From Candidatus Aegiribacteria sp. (lineage in GTDB: Bacteria > Fermentibacterota > Fermentibacteria > Fermentibacterales > Fermentibacteraceae), in NCBI GenBank assembly GCA_030634715.1, contig DAOWAG010000115.1, positions 1 through 5,023 of the forward strand: a stretch of 5,023 nt of DNA. The letters run 5' to 3'. The notes beneath the pieces are model-generated. The model had not been told where the DNA came from, made no database searches, and saw only the letters and a program-made list of their open reading frames with translations. The number at the start of each line of letters is the position of its first letter. The first letter of the stretch is position 1. The position numbers and the translations under genes were made by a program. Below, piece after piece: positions 1 to 4,808 of this stretch.

Positions 1-7
1 GTTTCAT
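1..7 (-). CDS. start of a gene running off the left edge (partial)
   Basis: Only ATG AAA and one further base are visible, so no product can be named. The call rests on the ribosome binding site: on the minus strand AAAGGAG (19 to 13), then a 5-nt spacer CTGAA, then ATG at 7-5. The same arrangement (AAAGGAGG, spacer ending CTGAA, ATG) precedes the lipoprotein gene upstream. The stop codon of that lipoprotein gene (23-21) lies 13 nt before this ATG, so the two genes are almost certainly in one transcript and probably translationally coupled. A second codon of Lys would suit a signal peptide, but nothing more can be read. Confidence 0.55.
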
Positions 8-20
8 TTCAGCTCCTTTC

Positions 21-377
21 CTATTCCTTTACCATGGGTATTTCCCATGCTCCGAAATCGTAATCATCCTCTTCCTGATCGAGCATTGTATCGGCATCAA
101 TAATATCAGCCCCTGTTCCCCTAGATGGGTCATTCTCAAGAATCAGATCATATGATAACTCTTCATTCGATAGCTGCCTGAACCAGAATTCAGGATGGTT
201 GGCTGGTTTTCCATCACCATCTTCTCCGTGACCGTCAAGAGGTCTCATTTCGACAGTACTGTCAGTAGTGAGAAGAATGTAAATGTGATCCGAATCACTC
301 AGTTCAGTAACAGGATCCTGTACGCATCCACCGACTAGAACAACGAGTGCTGTTGTAATTCCCAGAAGTATTAGCAT
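21..377 (-). CDS. small acidic lipoprotein, unknown function
   Basis: A 118-residue protein. I start it at ATG 377 and not at the in-frame GTG seven codons upstream, because AAAGGAGG (392-385) lies 7 nt before this ATG and inside the longer reading. Residues 1-17 are a hydrophobic export signal, and V15-G16-G17-C18 is a lipobox, so signal peptidase II would cleave before Cys18. The residue after Cys is Val and not Asp, which under the usual Lol rule favours the outer membrane. The mature part is very acidic (about 27 Asp/Glu against 5 Lys/Arg in 101 residues). It has a DGHGEDGDGK stretch that looks like a metal (calcium) binding loop, and an acidic cluster near the C-terminus (DQEEDDYD). I do not recognise the family. 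It has its own candidate promoter and sits upstream of the gene at 7-1. The lipoprotein call is firm; the function is unknown. Confidence 0.8.
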   Translation of the reverse strand: MLILLGITTALVVLVGGCVQDPVTELSDSDHIYILLTTDSTVEMRPLDGHGEDGDGKPANHPEFWFRQLSNEELSYDLILENDPSRGTGADIIDADTMLDQEEDDYDFGAWEIPMVKE

Positions 378-426
378 TTCAGTTCCTCCTTTCTTCACGG
401 ATATACTGCGGCGGAATTACGAACGG

Positions 427-454
427 ATTATGAGCGGAGTGTAACAGAGTGTAA
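427..454 (-). promoter_or_regulatory. candidate promoter of the lipoprotein gene
   Basis: Read on the minus strand: TTACAC (454-449), a 16-nt spacer, then CATAAT (432-427), about 50 nt before the lipoprotein ATG. The -35 match is weak and the -10 fair. A promoter is needed here because the upstream gene ends in a terminator at 479-501. The -35 box is part of a tandem repeat (see the repeat at 438-457). Confidence 0.35.
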
Positions 455-457
455 CAG
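438..457. repeat. two tandem copies of a 10-bp unit
   Basis: AGTGTAACAG occurs twice with no gap (438-447 and 448-457). On the minus strand it reads CTGTTACACT twice. It overlaps the candidate -35 region of the lipoprotein gene, and a 10-bp period places both copies on the same face of the helix, as for a regulator binding pair. The core GTTACAC recurs upstream of the FadL-like gene at 1873-1867. Confidence 0.6.
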
Positions 458-470
458 TTTTCAGGGGGAT

Positions 471-501
471 ATTGAAAAGGGGGCAGGATCATCCTGCCCC
501 C
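471..501 (-). terminator. intrinsic terminator of the FadL-like gene
   Basis: GGGGGCAGGAT (479-489) and ATCCTGCCCCC (491-501) form a perfect 11-bp inverted repeat, realistically a 9-bp GC-rich stem with a 5-nt loop. On the minus strand the stem is followed at once by TTTTC (478-474). It lies 22 nt after the stop of the minus-strand gene at 523-1818, the position and polarity of a Rho-independent terminator. A second 12-bp palindrome, TCCTGATCAGGA (504-515), lies between stop and stem. Confidence 0.8.
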
Positions 502-522
502 ACTCCTGATCAGGATTATTCT

Positions 523-1818
523 CTATTTGAAGCTGAATTCAGCTCCCAGTCCGAAGTACCATACACCCTTGTTATATGTGCAGTCCTCATATACGCCTGA
601 ACCTTGTCCCTCATCGTAGATATTGCGTCCACCGGCAACCGTAACAGCCATGGCCTCCGTTACTGAATAACGAAGTCCTCCGCCAATGCAATGGCAATCG
701 AGGTTGTACTCGAAATCACTGAAAGTATCTTCGCTGCCACCTAGATCGGAGCGGAGATAAGCCAGACCGCCAAGAAGTTTTGGAGTGAACTGGTAATCGA
801 TTCCTATTCCGATATCAAGACCATTCGTGTAATCATCATCAAGTCCGTCAAATTGGCCCTCATCGGCATCCTCAACCATATAGTAATTGAAGGTGGTGCT
901 CAGCAGGAATTCAGGTGAGAAACGGTACGAAATGCCTCCGGAGAGTACGGCCGGCAGATCTCTTCTCTGCTTGTAGCCGTCAGTGAACGAGGAATCCGGA
1001 AGCCCGAATGCGGCCCAGCTGTTCTCAATAACACTTGTCTCAAATTCGAGATTCGTACGGGTCTCGTATTTGAGAGCAAGGTTAAGGTTTTCAACAGGCA
1101 CAGCATTAACACTTACAGTTCCGCTGAAACCATTTGCGGTTTTCTCAACATCAAGAGTTCGGCTTACCTGCGACTGGTGCGCAGTAGTATCTATCCAAGT
1201 AACCGTGAAATCTCCGAATCCATCGTACGTTCTCTTTGCAGTCGTATACCTTCCGGCAAGCGAAAAGGATATAGCATCATTTACCGCAAAGGAGGCTCCT
1301 ACTGTACCCGCCATGTATCGTGAAGACACTTTGACAGCTCCGCTGTCCATTATTGCGAAACATATTGTTCCAGGATGCATCATCTGCTGAAGACCTGTCT
1401 CTATCAGCGGCATGGCATAGACACCATCCTTATAATCCAGAGACCCTCCACCCGCAGGGATAGTAAAGGCTCCAAATACCGCCCAGTCACCTGTTCTTAA
1501 AACAGCGTAGAAATCAGGATATAACAGTGTTGGTTCTGTTGACTGGTATGTTTCCACGGATGTTGTGTCCCAGAAGGGAACAGCATCTATAGTGTAATCC
1601 TTCAGAAAGATTTCGTTACCGAAGCTGATGTGGAAACCCTCATCCATAAAGACCAGACCAGCGGGATTGTAGCTTACAAGATCAGCGCCTTCTGTTGCCA
1701 CGTTCCTGGCGAAGTTCCTGATGTAGTTCACGCTCCTGTTTGTAAGGTAATCGATGTTTCCACCGATTACTGACCCTGTGAAGACTGCAATAAGCAGAAG
1801 AACATATAGGATCTTCAT
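523..1818 (-). CDS. FadL/TodX-like outer-membrane transport protein
   Basis: A 431-residue predicted 14-stranded barrel of the FadL/OmpP1/TodX type, the family that takes up hydrophobic compounds across the outer membrane. The start is ATG 1818: AAGGAGG (1830-1824) lies 5 nt before it. An in-frame start 11 codons upstream lacks a binding site. Residues 1-20 form a signal peptide ending near S16-V-I-G-G20. The family hallmark is the N-terminal segment with V40-ATEGADLVSYNPAGL, where N51-P52-A53-G54 matches the conserved NPA of the FadL hatch region. The rest alternates short polar and aromatic beta-strands, with acidic loops (around DADEGQFDGLDDD), and the chain ends in an aromatic strand (WYFGLGAEFSFK) typical of barrels. 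Length fits FadL (about 420-450). Odd points are Cys375 and Cys377 in a CHC pair, plus Cys413, which are uncommon in such barrels. The substrate cannot be told. It is probably monocistronic, ending at the terminator at 479-501. Confidence 0.8.
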   Translation of the reverse strand: MKILYVLLLIAVFTGSVIGGNIDYLTNRSVNYIRNFARNVATEGADLVSYNPAGLVFMDEGFHISFGNEIFLKDYTIDAVPFWDTTSVETYQSTEPTLLYPDFYAVLRTGDWAVFGAFTIPAGGGSLDYKDGVYAMPLIETGLQQMMHPGTICFAIMDSGAVKVSSRYMAGTVGASFAVNDAISFSLAGRYTTAKRTYDGFGDFTVTWIDTTAHQSQVSRTLDVEKTANGFSGTVSVNAVPVENLNLALKYETRTNLEFETSVIENSWAAFGLPDSSFTDGYKQRRDLPAVLSGGISYRFSPEFLLSTTFNYYMVEDADEGQFDGLDDDYTNGLDIGIGIDYQFTPKLLGGLAYLRSDLGGSEDTFSDFEYNLDCHCIGGGLRYSVTEAMAVTVAGGRNIYDEGQGSGVYEDCTYNKGVWYFGLGAEFSFK

Positions 1819-1840
1819 GTAACCCTCCTTTTTTTTGACC

Positions 1841-1873
1841 CTCGACACCATAACACAGACGCATCTGTGTAAC
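1841..1873 (-). promoter_or_regulatory. inverted repeat and weak promoter elements upstream of the FadL-like gene
   Basis: ACACAGA (1853-1859) and TCTGTGT (1864-1870) form a perfect 7-bp inverted repeat with loop CGCA. On the minus strand the block begins GTTACAC (1873-1867), the core of the tandem repeat at 438-457, and runs into TGTTATGGT, which resembles an extended -10 (TGn plus TATGGT). It lies roughly 30-55 nt before the ATG. The inverted repeat is certain; the promoter reading is weak, as no good -35 is present at a normal distance. Confidence 0.35.
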
Positions 1874-2008
1874 CATAGATTATTTAATTAAGTATTCTAA
1901 GATAAGCTTGCAGTGTCCACCCATGATGTTATGCATCGAAAACAGGAAGAATCATATCATTTATTGATAGAGTATCATGGTCAGAAAAGTCCGGTATCCT
2001 TGTCCGCT
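1874..2008. other. AT-rich spacer without a gene
   Basis: Between the FadL-like gene and the gene at 2009-2641. No frame has both a start with a binding site and useful length. It includes an AT-rich tract (around 1875-1912) that could hold the FadL-like promoter, and a distant inverted pair CCATGAT (1921-1927) / ATCATGG (1974-1980). I see no clear terminator for the gene ending at 2009, so its transcript may read into the FadL-like gene. Confidence 0.5.
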
Positions 2009-2641
2009 CTAGAAAGAACTCTTTATGGCACCCCAGGTTGTGTTATCAAGTGCTGAAAATGATCCGAACTGGACATTCGTGAATAATTCACCCATATGTG
2101 TGGTTGGCTCTATGAATTCTATCATGGTGATATCTTCATCATCACAGAAAACCCCCCAGAATACACCGGCAGGTGTGACGTTTGTGTAGGAAGAGCGAAG
2201 ATATCCATATTCTCCGTACACTTTGATACTGACACCTCCATCTCCCATGGGCATTACAATCTCAATTCCGAATGCGTTTACCGGAACGGTGAACGTGTAC
2301 TCGGTATTGTCGTCGAATTCATTGGGACCTACTGATACACTGGTTACTCCCATGTAGGGCGGAGTAACAACCACATTGTCGTGTCCCAAAAAGTTATCAA
2401 TAGATATACCCTCAACGATAGCACCTTCGGAGAAGCAGTTATTATTGGTGAAGCTGTTGAAGGGACCCTGAGCGGTTTCCATACTGTTAGGAGGAACATT
2501 TGTATTGGAGTAATCCTCGGTGGTCAGACCGGGATAGAGACTTTCAAACAGCGCCTGATCAGTATAGAAAATTATTTCCGCTGAAACCATGAAGACGGTT
2601 CCAAACAGAAGAACGGACAGTGAAACAGCAAGACTCTTCAA
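2009..2641 (-). CDS. secreted protein with C-terminal WGxIK tag; TTG start
   Basis: A 210-residue exported protein. The start is TTG 2641: AAGGAGG (2654-2648) lies 6 nt before it, the frame then reads as a typical signal peptide (residues 1-21, V19-S20-A21 before E22), and the promoter at 2708-2736 puts the transcript start near 2701, so the in-frame ATG at 2701 would be leaderless. The mature part is beta-rich. It has an N-terminal IIFYTDQALFESLYPGLTTEDY stretch (residues 23-44, here split as IIFYTDQALF and ESLYPGLTTEDY), then a central SVSVGPNEF (101-109) and a final strand GELFTNVQFG. This layout resembles, from memory, extracellular domains found in PEP-CTERM proteins of other bacteria. 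Here there is no PEP motif or C-terminal membrane helix; the chain ends in TTWGAIKSSF (201-210). The same pattern ends the protein at 3551-4399. Cys69 and Cys166 could form a disulfide. The function is unknown; a surface or extracellular role is inferred. Confidence 0.8.
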   Translation of the reverse strand: MKSLAVSLSVLLFGTVFMVSAEIIFYTDQALFESLYPGLTTEDYSNTNVPPNSMETAQGPFNSFTNNNCFSEGAIVEGISIDNFLGHDNVVVTPPYMGVTSVSVGPNEFDDNTEYTFTVPVNAFGIEIVMPMGDGGVSIKVYGEYGYLRSSYTNVTPAGVFWGVFCDDEDITMIEFIEPTTHMGELFTNVQFGSFSALDNTTWGAIKSSF

Positions 2642-2654
2642 TCGAATCCTCCTT
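2642..2654 (-). promoter_or_regulatory. ribosome binding site that fixes a TTG start
   Basis: AAGGAGG (2654-2648) with a 6-nt spacer ATTCGA before TTG 2641-2639. It outweighs the in-frame ATG 60 nt upstream, which has no Shine-Dalgarno sequence. Confidence 0.8.
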
Positions 2655-2707
2655 AAGAGTGTTCCCGTGTGGAGAACCGGGATTGTCCCCGCATTGCTCA
2701 TATTACG

Positions 2708-2736
2708 ATTATATAGTTTCTGTCACGAACGTGCAA
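2708..2736 (-). promoter_or_regulatory. near-consensus sigma70-type promoter for the 2009-2641 gene
   Basis: Minus strand: TTGCAC (2736-2731), a 17-nt spacer, TATAAT (2713-2708). The -10 is perfect, the -35 matches 4 of 6 bases and the spacing is optimal. Transcription would start near 2701, giving a leader of about 60 nt that contains short GC-rich self-complementary segments (CCCG/CGGG, GTTC/GAAC) before the binding site. Confidence 0.7.
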
Positions 2737-2784
2737 AACTCTGATCTTCTATCGCTCCGAGGAATATTGACAGAGTATAACGTC

Positions 2785-2814
2785 TTCAACATGGTCTGTT
2801 CAGACAGGTATATC
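2785..2814 (+). promoter_or_regulatory. candidate promoter of the small beta-barrel gene
   Basis: TTCAAC (2785-2790), an 18-nt spacer, TATATC (2809-2814), about 84 nt before the ATG at 2898. A perfect TTGACA lies at 2767-2772, but only a poor -10 (CATGGT) follows it at 17 nt. A short dyad GTCTG-TT-CAGAC (2794-2805) sits in the spacer. One of these probably serves the gene; the choice is uncertain. Confidence 0.35.
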
Positions 2815-2835
2815 GATGGATGGACGACATCGATA
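2811..2835. promoter_or_regulatory. 8-bp perfect dyad, possible operator
   Basis: TATCGATG (2811-2818) and CATCGATA (2828-2835) are perfect inverted arms around a 9-bp centre. The dyad overlaps the candidate -10 of the plus-strand barrel gene and lies in the divergent region. It could bind a dimeric regulator, or form a hairpin in the leader if transcription starts further upstream. Confidence 0.5.
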
Positions 2836-2897
2836 CGCCTTCATCGCAGTATTTTGGATGTTGAAAACCCATTACCTTCTTGTATGATGGAGGAAAG

Positions 2898-3431
2898 ATG
2901 AACATCAGGACAGTTCTGTTTACAGTGATATTAATACTTCTAGCAACAGCTGTCGCAGGAGCCAATCCATCACCATGGCCCTCCTCGGAGAACAACTTCA
3001 CCATCATACAGACGTTCGAGGTAACGTTCCACATCGAGAAGCCACTGGAGTCGGATAGCATGGGTGCATTTATACTCTACGGGGGGCCGGTACTCTCATA
3101 TGTCTGGAATCCCGCTGAGAATAAGGGTGCTGGTTTCGGCGTCGAGCTGGGAGCTGAGCTTCGAAAGTACTTCATGCAGCCCATGTCAGGTCTATTCATC
3201 GGCGGCTACCTTGGCACAGGCGCGCTCTGGAGGTCGGGTGAGGAGAATGTGGTGACCATGTCAACCGGTGTTAAACTGGGATGGCGGATACCATTGATCA
3301 AACGGGGATTACTACTGGATGTTGAACCGTACATCTGTGTGGGTGTGAAGCTCCTTGGCATCGACGAAAATGAAAACGCTGGTCCCTTCGATGCTGCTCT
3401 TTATCTGGGAACCAAATTCGATTTCTACTGA
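2898..3431 (+). CDS. small outer-membrane beta-barrel protein, unknown function
   Basis: A 177-residue protein. The start is ATG 2898, with GGAGG (2889-2893) 4 nt before it; a TTG six codons upstream has no binding site. Residues 1-20 or 1-22 are a signal peptide (A18-V19-A20 or A20-G21-A22 cleavage). The mature chain of about 155 residues reads as alternating beta-strands with Gly and aromatic girdle residues: GAFILYGGPVLSYVW (56-70), GAGFGVELGAELRKYF (77-92), GLFIGGYLGTGALW (98-111), TGVKLGWRIPL (123-133), LLLDVEPYICVGVKLLG (138-154), and the last strand AALYLGTKFDFY. The terminal aromatic residue matches the outer-membrane barrel insertion signal. Size and strand count suggest an 8-stranded barrel, loosely like DUF3575 or OmpW-type proteins; no family is certain. 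It is divergent from one WGxIK-tagged gene and convergent with the other, so a link with those proteins is possible but only inferred from position. Confidence 0.75.
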   Translation: MNIRTVLFTVILILLATAVAGANPSPWPSSENNFTIIQTFEVTFHIEKPLESDSMGAFILYGGPVLSYVWNPAENKGAGFGVELGAELRKYFMQPMSGLFIGGYLGTGALWRSGEENVVTMSTGVKLGWRIPLIKRGLLLDVEPYICVGVKLLGIDENENAGPFDAALYLGTKFDFY

Positions 3432-3499
3432 TCCCACCTGTCTGGCCACAGCCCTCTATGTCACTTTTATCAGTGGGTGGCACCATTCCCTGAAAGCAA

Positions 3500-3525
3500 A
3501 TGGAGCATGATTAGTCATGCCCCAT
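3500..3525. terminator. hairpin between convergent genes
   Basis: ATGG, one mismatch, GCATGA (3500-3510) pairs with TCATGC, one mismatch, CCAT (3515-3525) around loop TTAG. It lies 26 nt after the stop of the minus-strand gene at 3551-4399 and 69 nt after the stop of the plus-strand gene ending at 3431. On the minus strand it is followed by TTGCTTTC, a poor U-tract; on the plus strand there is none. A weak or bidirectional transcript end is likely, not a classic terminator. Confidence 0.4.
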
Positions 3526-3550
3526 CTGCAGAACATATATCTGATGAGCA

Positions 3551-4399
3551 CTAGAACTGAGCTTTAATACTTCCCCATGAGGATTGCTCAAGCGACGACT
3601 CGGTGAACTGAACCTCTGCTATCCATTTATTGGATCCATAAACTACATAGCTCCAGAAGAACGTGTCTGTGTCAGGGTGATAGGTTAGTCCATATGAAGA
3701 TGTAAAATTAGACAATCCGGCATTACCTGATCCTATATAGGTCATATTGGAACCGTCGAATTCGTAGAGGAACCAATCCTGGAAACCGTAAACTGTGACG
3801 AATATCCCGAGATTGCCGTTGTATGGAAACACGGTAAGTCCGCTCATCTGGTCAGTAGGTTCGGTTATTGTGTAACTAGTGGATCCGCCGCTCTCGTCTA
3901 TCCTGTAGATACGATGAACACCAACAGAGCTGTATGTTTCCCAGATCATGCTAGCGTCATTCTGGAAATCCATACCTCTGCCGGCTGATCCCGCAGGATT
4001 TGCAAATGCTACACCCCATGAACCAGCGTTATAATACATATTGGAGTCAAGGAAATTGTTTGCGTACCATCCATACGAAGGTGGCCAGTTATGACACGTG
4101 CCGAATTGGAAAGCATTGTATACAGGAAAGTCCCACACAGGATTTCCTGTACCCATTACAACCGCTCGAATCGAGCCGCCGGTGTTATCCATCAGTACAA
4201 GCTGGTTGGAACCATCCTGAGTATCCAGACCGAGCATATTATTAGCGGATGACACCTGAAAAGTATCAAGAACCGTCAGCGTGATGGCTGCACCATCTGC
4301 TGGAACAGTTCCTTCTGGAAAGGAACTGTCACTTCCGTTCTCATCTACCCATGCAAAGGCAGCAACTGCGAGTATGAGTAGAAGAATCAAATATCTCAT
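3551..4399 (-). CDS. secreted beta-propeller-like protein with C-terminal WGxIK tag
   Basis: A 282-residue exported protein starting at ATG 4399, with AAGGAGA (4410-4404) just upstream. Residues 1-16 are a signal peptide (A14-F15-A16 before W17). The body has about five repeats of roughly 45 residues, each with a Gly-hydrophobic opening, an aromatic pair and a strand ending in an aromatic-x-x-Asp pattern: about 52-95, 96-140, 141-185 (RGMDF...HRIYRID), 186-235 (SGLTVF...WFLYEFDG) and 236-268 (YGLTYHPD...KWIAEVQF). This is the look of a small beta-propeller, inferred by eye and without a recognised family. No catalytic motif is seen. After the last strand, VQF and a 7-residue linker lead to SSWGSIKAQF (273-282), matching the end of the protein at 2009-2641. 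The only Cys in the mature chain is Cys102. A surface or extracellular binding role is inferred. Confidence 0.8.
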   Translation of the reverse strand: MRYLILLLILAVAAFAWVDENGSDSSFPEGTVPADGAAITLTVLDTFQVSSANNMLGLDTQDGSNQLVLMDNTGGSIRAVVMGTGNPVWDFPVYNAFQFGTCHNWPPSYGWYANNFLDSNMYYNAGSWGVAFANPAGSAGRGMDFQNDASMIWETYSSVGVHRIYRIDESGGSTSYTITEPTDQMSGLTVFPYNGNLGIFVTVYGFQDWFLYEFDGSNMTYIGSGNAGLSNFTSSYGLTYHPDTDTFFWSYVVYGSNKWIAEVQFTESSLEQSSWGSIKAQF

Positions 4400-4420
4400 C
4401 TTGTCTCCTTTCTTTCAGAC

Positions 4421-4446
4421 TTAATAAGTATAGTTAATACTACCGG
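4421..4446 (-). promoter_or_regulatory. candidate promoter region of the propeller-like gene
   Basis: On the minus strand a TATACT box (one mismatch from TATAAT) lies about 30 nt before the ATG, with TTACCC 18 nt upstream as a weak -35 (extending to about 4458). AT-rich sequence surrounds the -10. The transcript would have a short leader of about 25 nt. Confidence 0.35.
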
Positions 4447-4479
4447 AAGAGGGTAATTATTCACGACCCTGCCGGAAGA
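4443..4479. repeat. direct repeat CCGGAAGA flanking an inverted repeat
   Basis: CCGGAAGA occurs at 4443-4450 and 4472-4479, 29 bp apart. Between them AGGGT (4450-4454) and ACCCT (4466-4470) form an inverted pair. The block lies between the minus-strand promoter of the propeller-like gene and the plus-strand promoter at 4488-4517, where a regulator of both could bind. Confidence 0.45.
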
Positions 4480-4487
4480 ATACATTG

Positions 4488-4517
4488 TTGAGAAGCTGAT
4501 TTTTCAAATTTTATAAT
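4488..4517 (+). promoter_or_regulatory. good plus-strand promoter
   Basis: TTGAGA (4488-4493; 5 of 6 to consensus), an 18-nt spacer, TATAAT (4512-4517; perfect). A start near 4524 would give a transcript covering the small ORF at 4572-4772 and the gene at 4809. It is divergent to the propeller-like gene. Confidence 0.6.
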
Positions 4518-4571
4518 CGCAAATGCCGCAAGTGACGCCCGACTCCAAACACATGAAGGGGGCATTGATCT

Positions 4572-4772
4572 GTGACGGACCACAGAAGACAATATTCAAA
4601 CTATTCTGATGAATATCCCTTAGAGGAGATCCCGAATGACAATGAGATAGAATTATGTACGGATTTAGTGGCAAGGTCACCGGCAGGTGGTTGTCCGGAG
4701 TGGGCTCTCAGAGATATAATCGATCCGGAATGTACTGCGGGTCCTCTGGAACCCGCATTCATGCTCAGTTGA
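4572..4772 (+). CDS. doubtful small ORF, possible leader peptide
   Basis: Opens with GTG and encodes 66 residues ending in TGA, with a G-rich AAGGGGG (4556-4562) 9 nt before the start. A stop lies two codons upstream in frame, so this GTG is the only usable start. The product is acidic in its first half (DEYPLEEIPNDNEIE), has three Cys and no signal peptide, unlike every neighbour. I do not recognise it. In favour: it lies just downstream of a good promoter and ends 36 nt before the next gene. Against: atypical binding site, short length and no family. The alternative is a 285-nt untranslated leader. Confidence 0.3.
   Translation: MTDHRRQYSNYSDEYPLEEIPNDNEIELCTDLVARSPAGGCPEWALRDIIDPECTAGPLEPAFMLS
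4737..4756 (+). other. GC-rich hairpin in the leader
   Basis: GCGGGT (4737-4742) and ACCCGC (4751-4756) pair around an 8-nt loop. No T-run follows (ATTCATGC), so it is not an intrinsic terminator by itself. It lies in the last codons of the doubtful ORF and about 50 nt before the next gene's start. Confidence 0.4.
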
Positions 4773-4804
4773 TAGAGGTTTTCATCTCTATTGATAGGAG
4801 GTTT
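4769..4804 (+). promoter_or_regulatory. duplicated binding-site region with hairpin before the last gene
   Basis: TTGATAGAGGTTT (4769-4781) recurs almost exactly as TTGATAGGAGGTTT (4791-4804); the second copy holds the AGGAGG that serves TTG 4809. Between them CTCTAT (4786-4791) pairs perfectly with ATAGAG (4772-4777) in the first copy. A small hairpin just before the ribosome binding site could tune translation. Confidence 0.4.
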
Positions 4805-4808
4805 ACGG

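Noticed and set aside
900..1112. Minus-strand frame of 70 codons
   Set aside because: Out-of-frame shadow within the FadL-like gene, with no binding site.
983..1390. Open frame on the plus strand, 135 codons
   Set aside because: It lies antisense inside the FadL-like gene, has no ribosome binding site and no exported-protein or domain character.
1682..1876. Minus-strand frame across the FadL-like start
   Set aside because: Out of frame with the well-supported gene; its product is Arg-rich and low in sense.
1921..1980. Distant inverted pair CCATGAT / ATCATGG as a terminator for the gene ending at 2009
   Set aside because: A 46-nt AT-rich loop, no GC stem and no T-run; too weak to call.
2096..2335. 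Plus-strand frame antisense to the first tagged gene
   Set aside because: No binding site and no recognisable protein; the opposite strand has a signal peptide, promoter and binding site. The same holds for the frame at 2381-2584.
2767..2772. Perfect TTGACA as the main -35 of the barrel gene
   Set aside because: Only CATGGT lies at the right distance, while the nearby TATAAC is only 3 nt away; kept as an alternative, not called.
2620..2901. Plus-strand frame spanning the divergent promoter region
   Set aside because: It runs through two promoters and ends on the barrel gene's start; the sequence is regulatory, not coding.
2786..3061. Minus-strand frame antisense to the barrel gene start
   Set aside because: No binding site, and it covers the barrel's promoter, dyad and signal peptide coding region.
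3064..3255. Plus-strand frame inside the barrel gene, with another at 3298-3486 on the minus strand
   Set aside because: Shadow frames of a gene with clear start, signal peptide and strand pattern.
4000..4245. Plus-strand frame antisense to the propeller-like gene
   Set aside because: No ribosome binding site, and the other strand is strongly supported.
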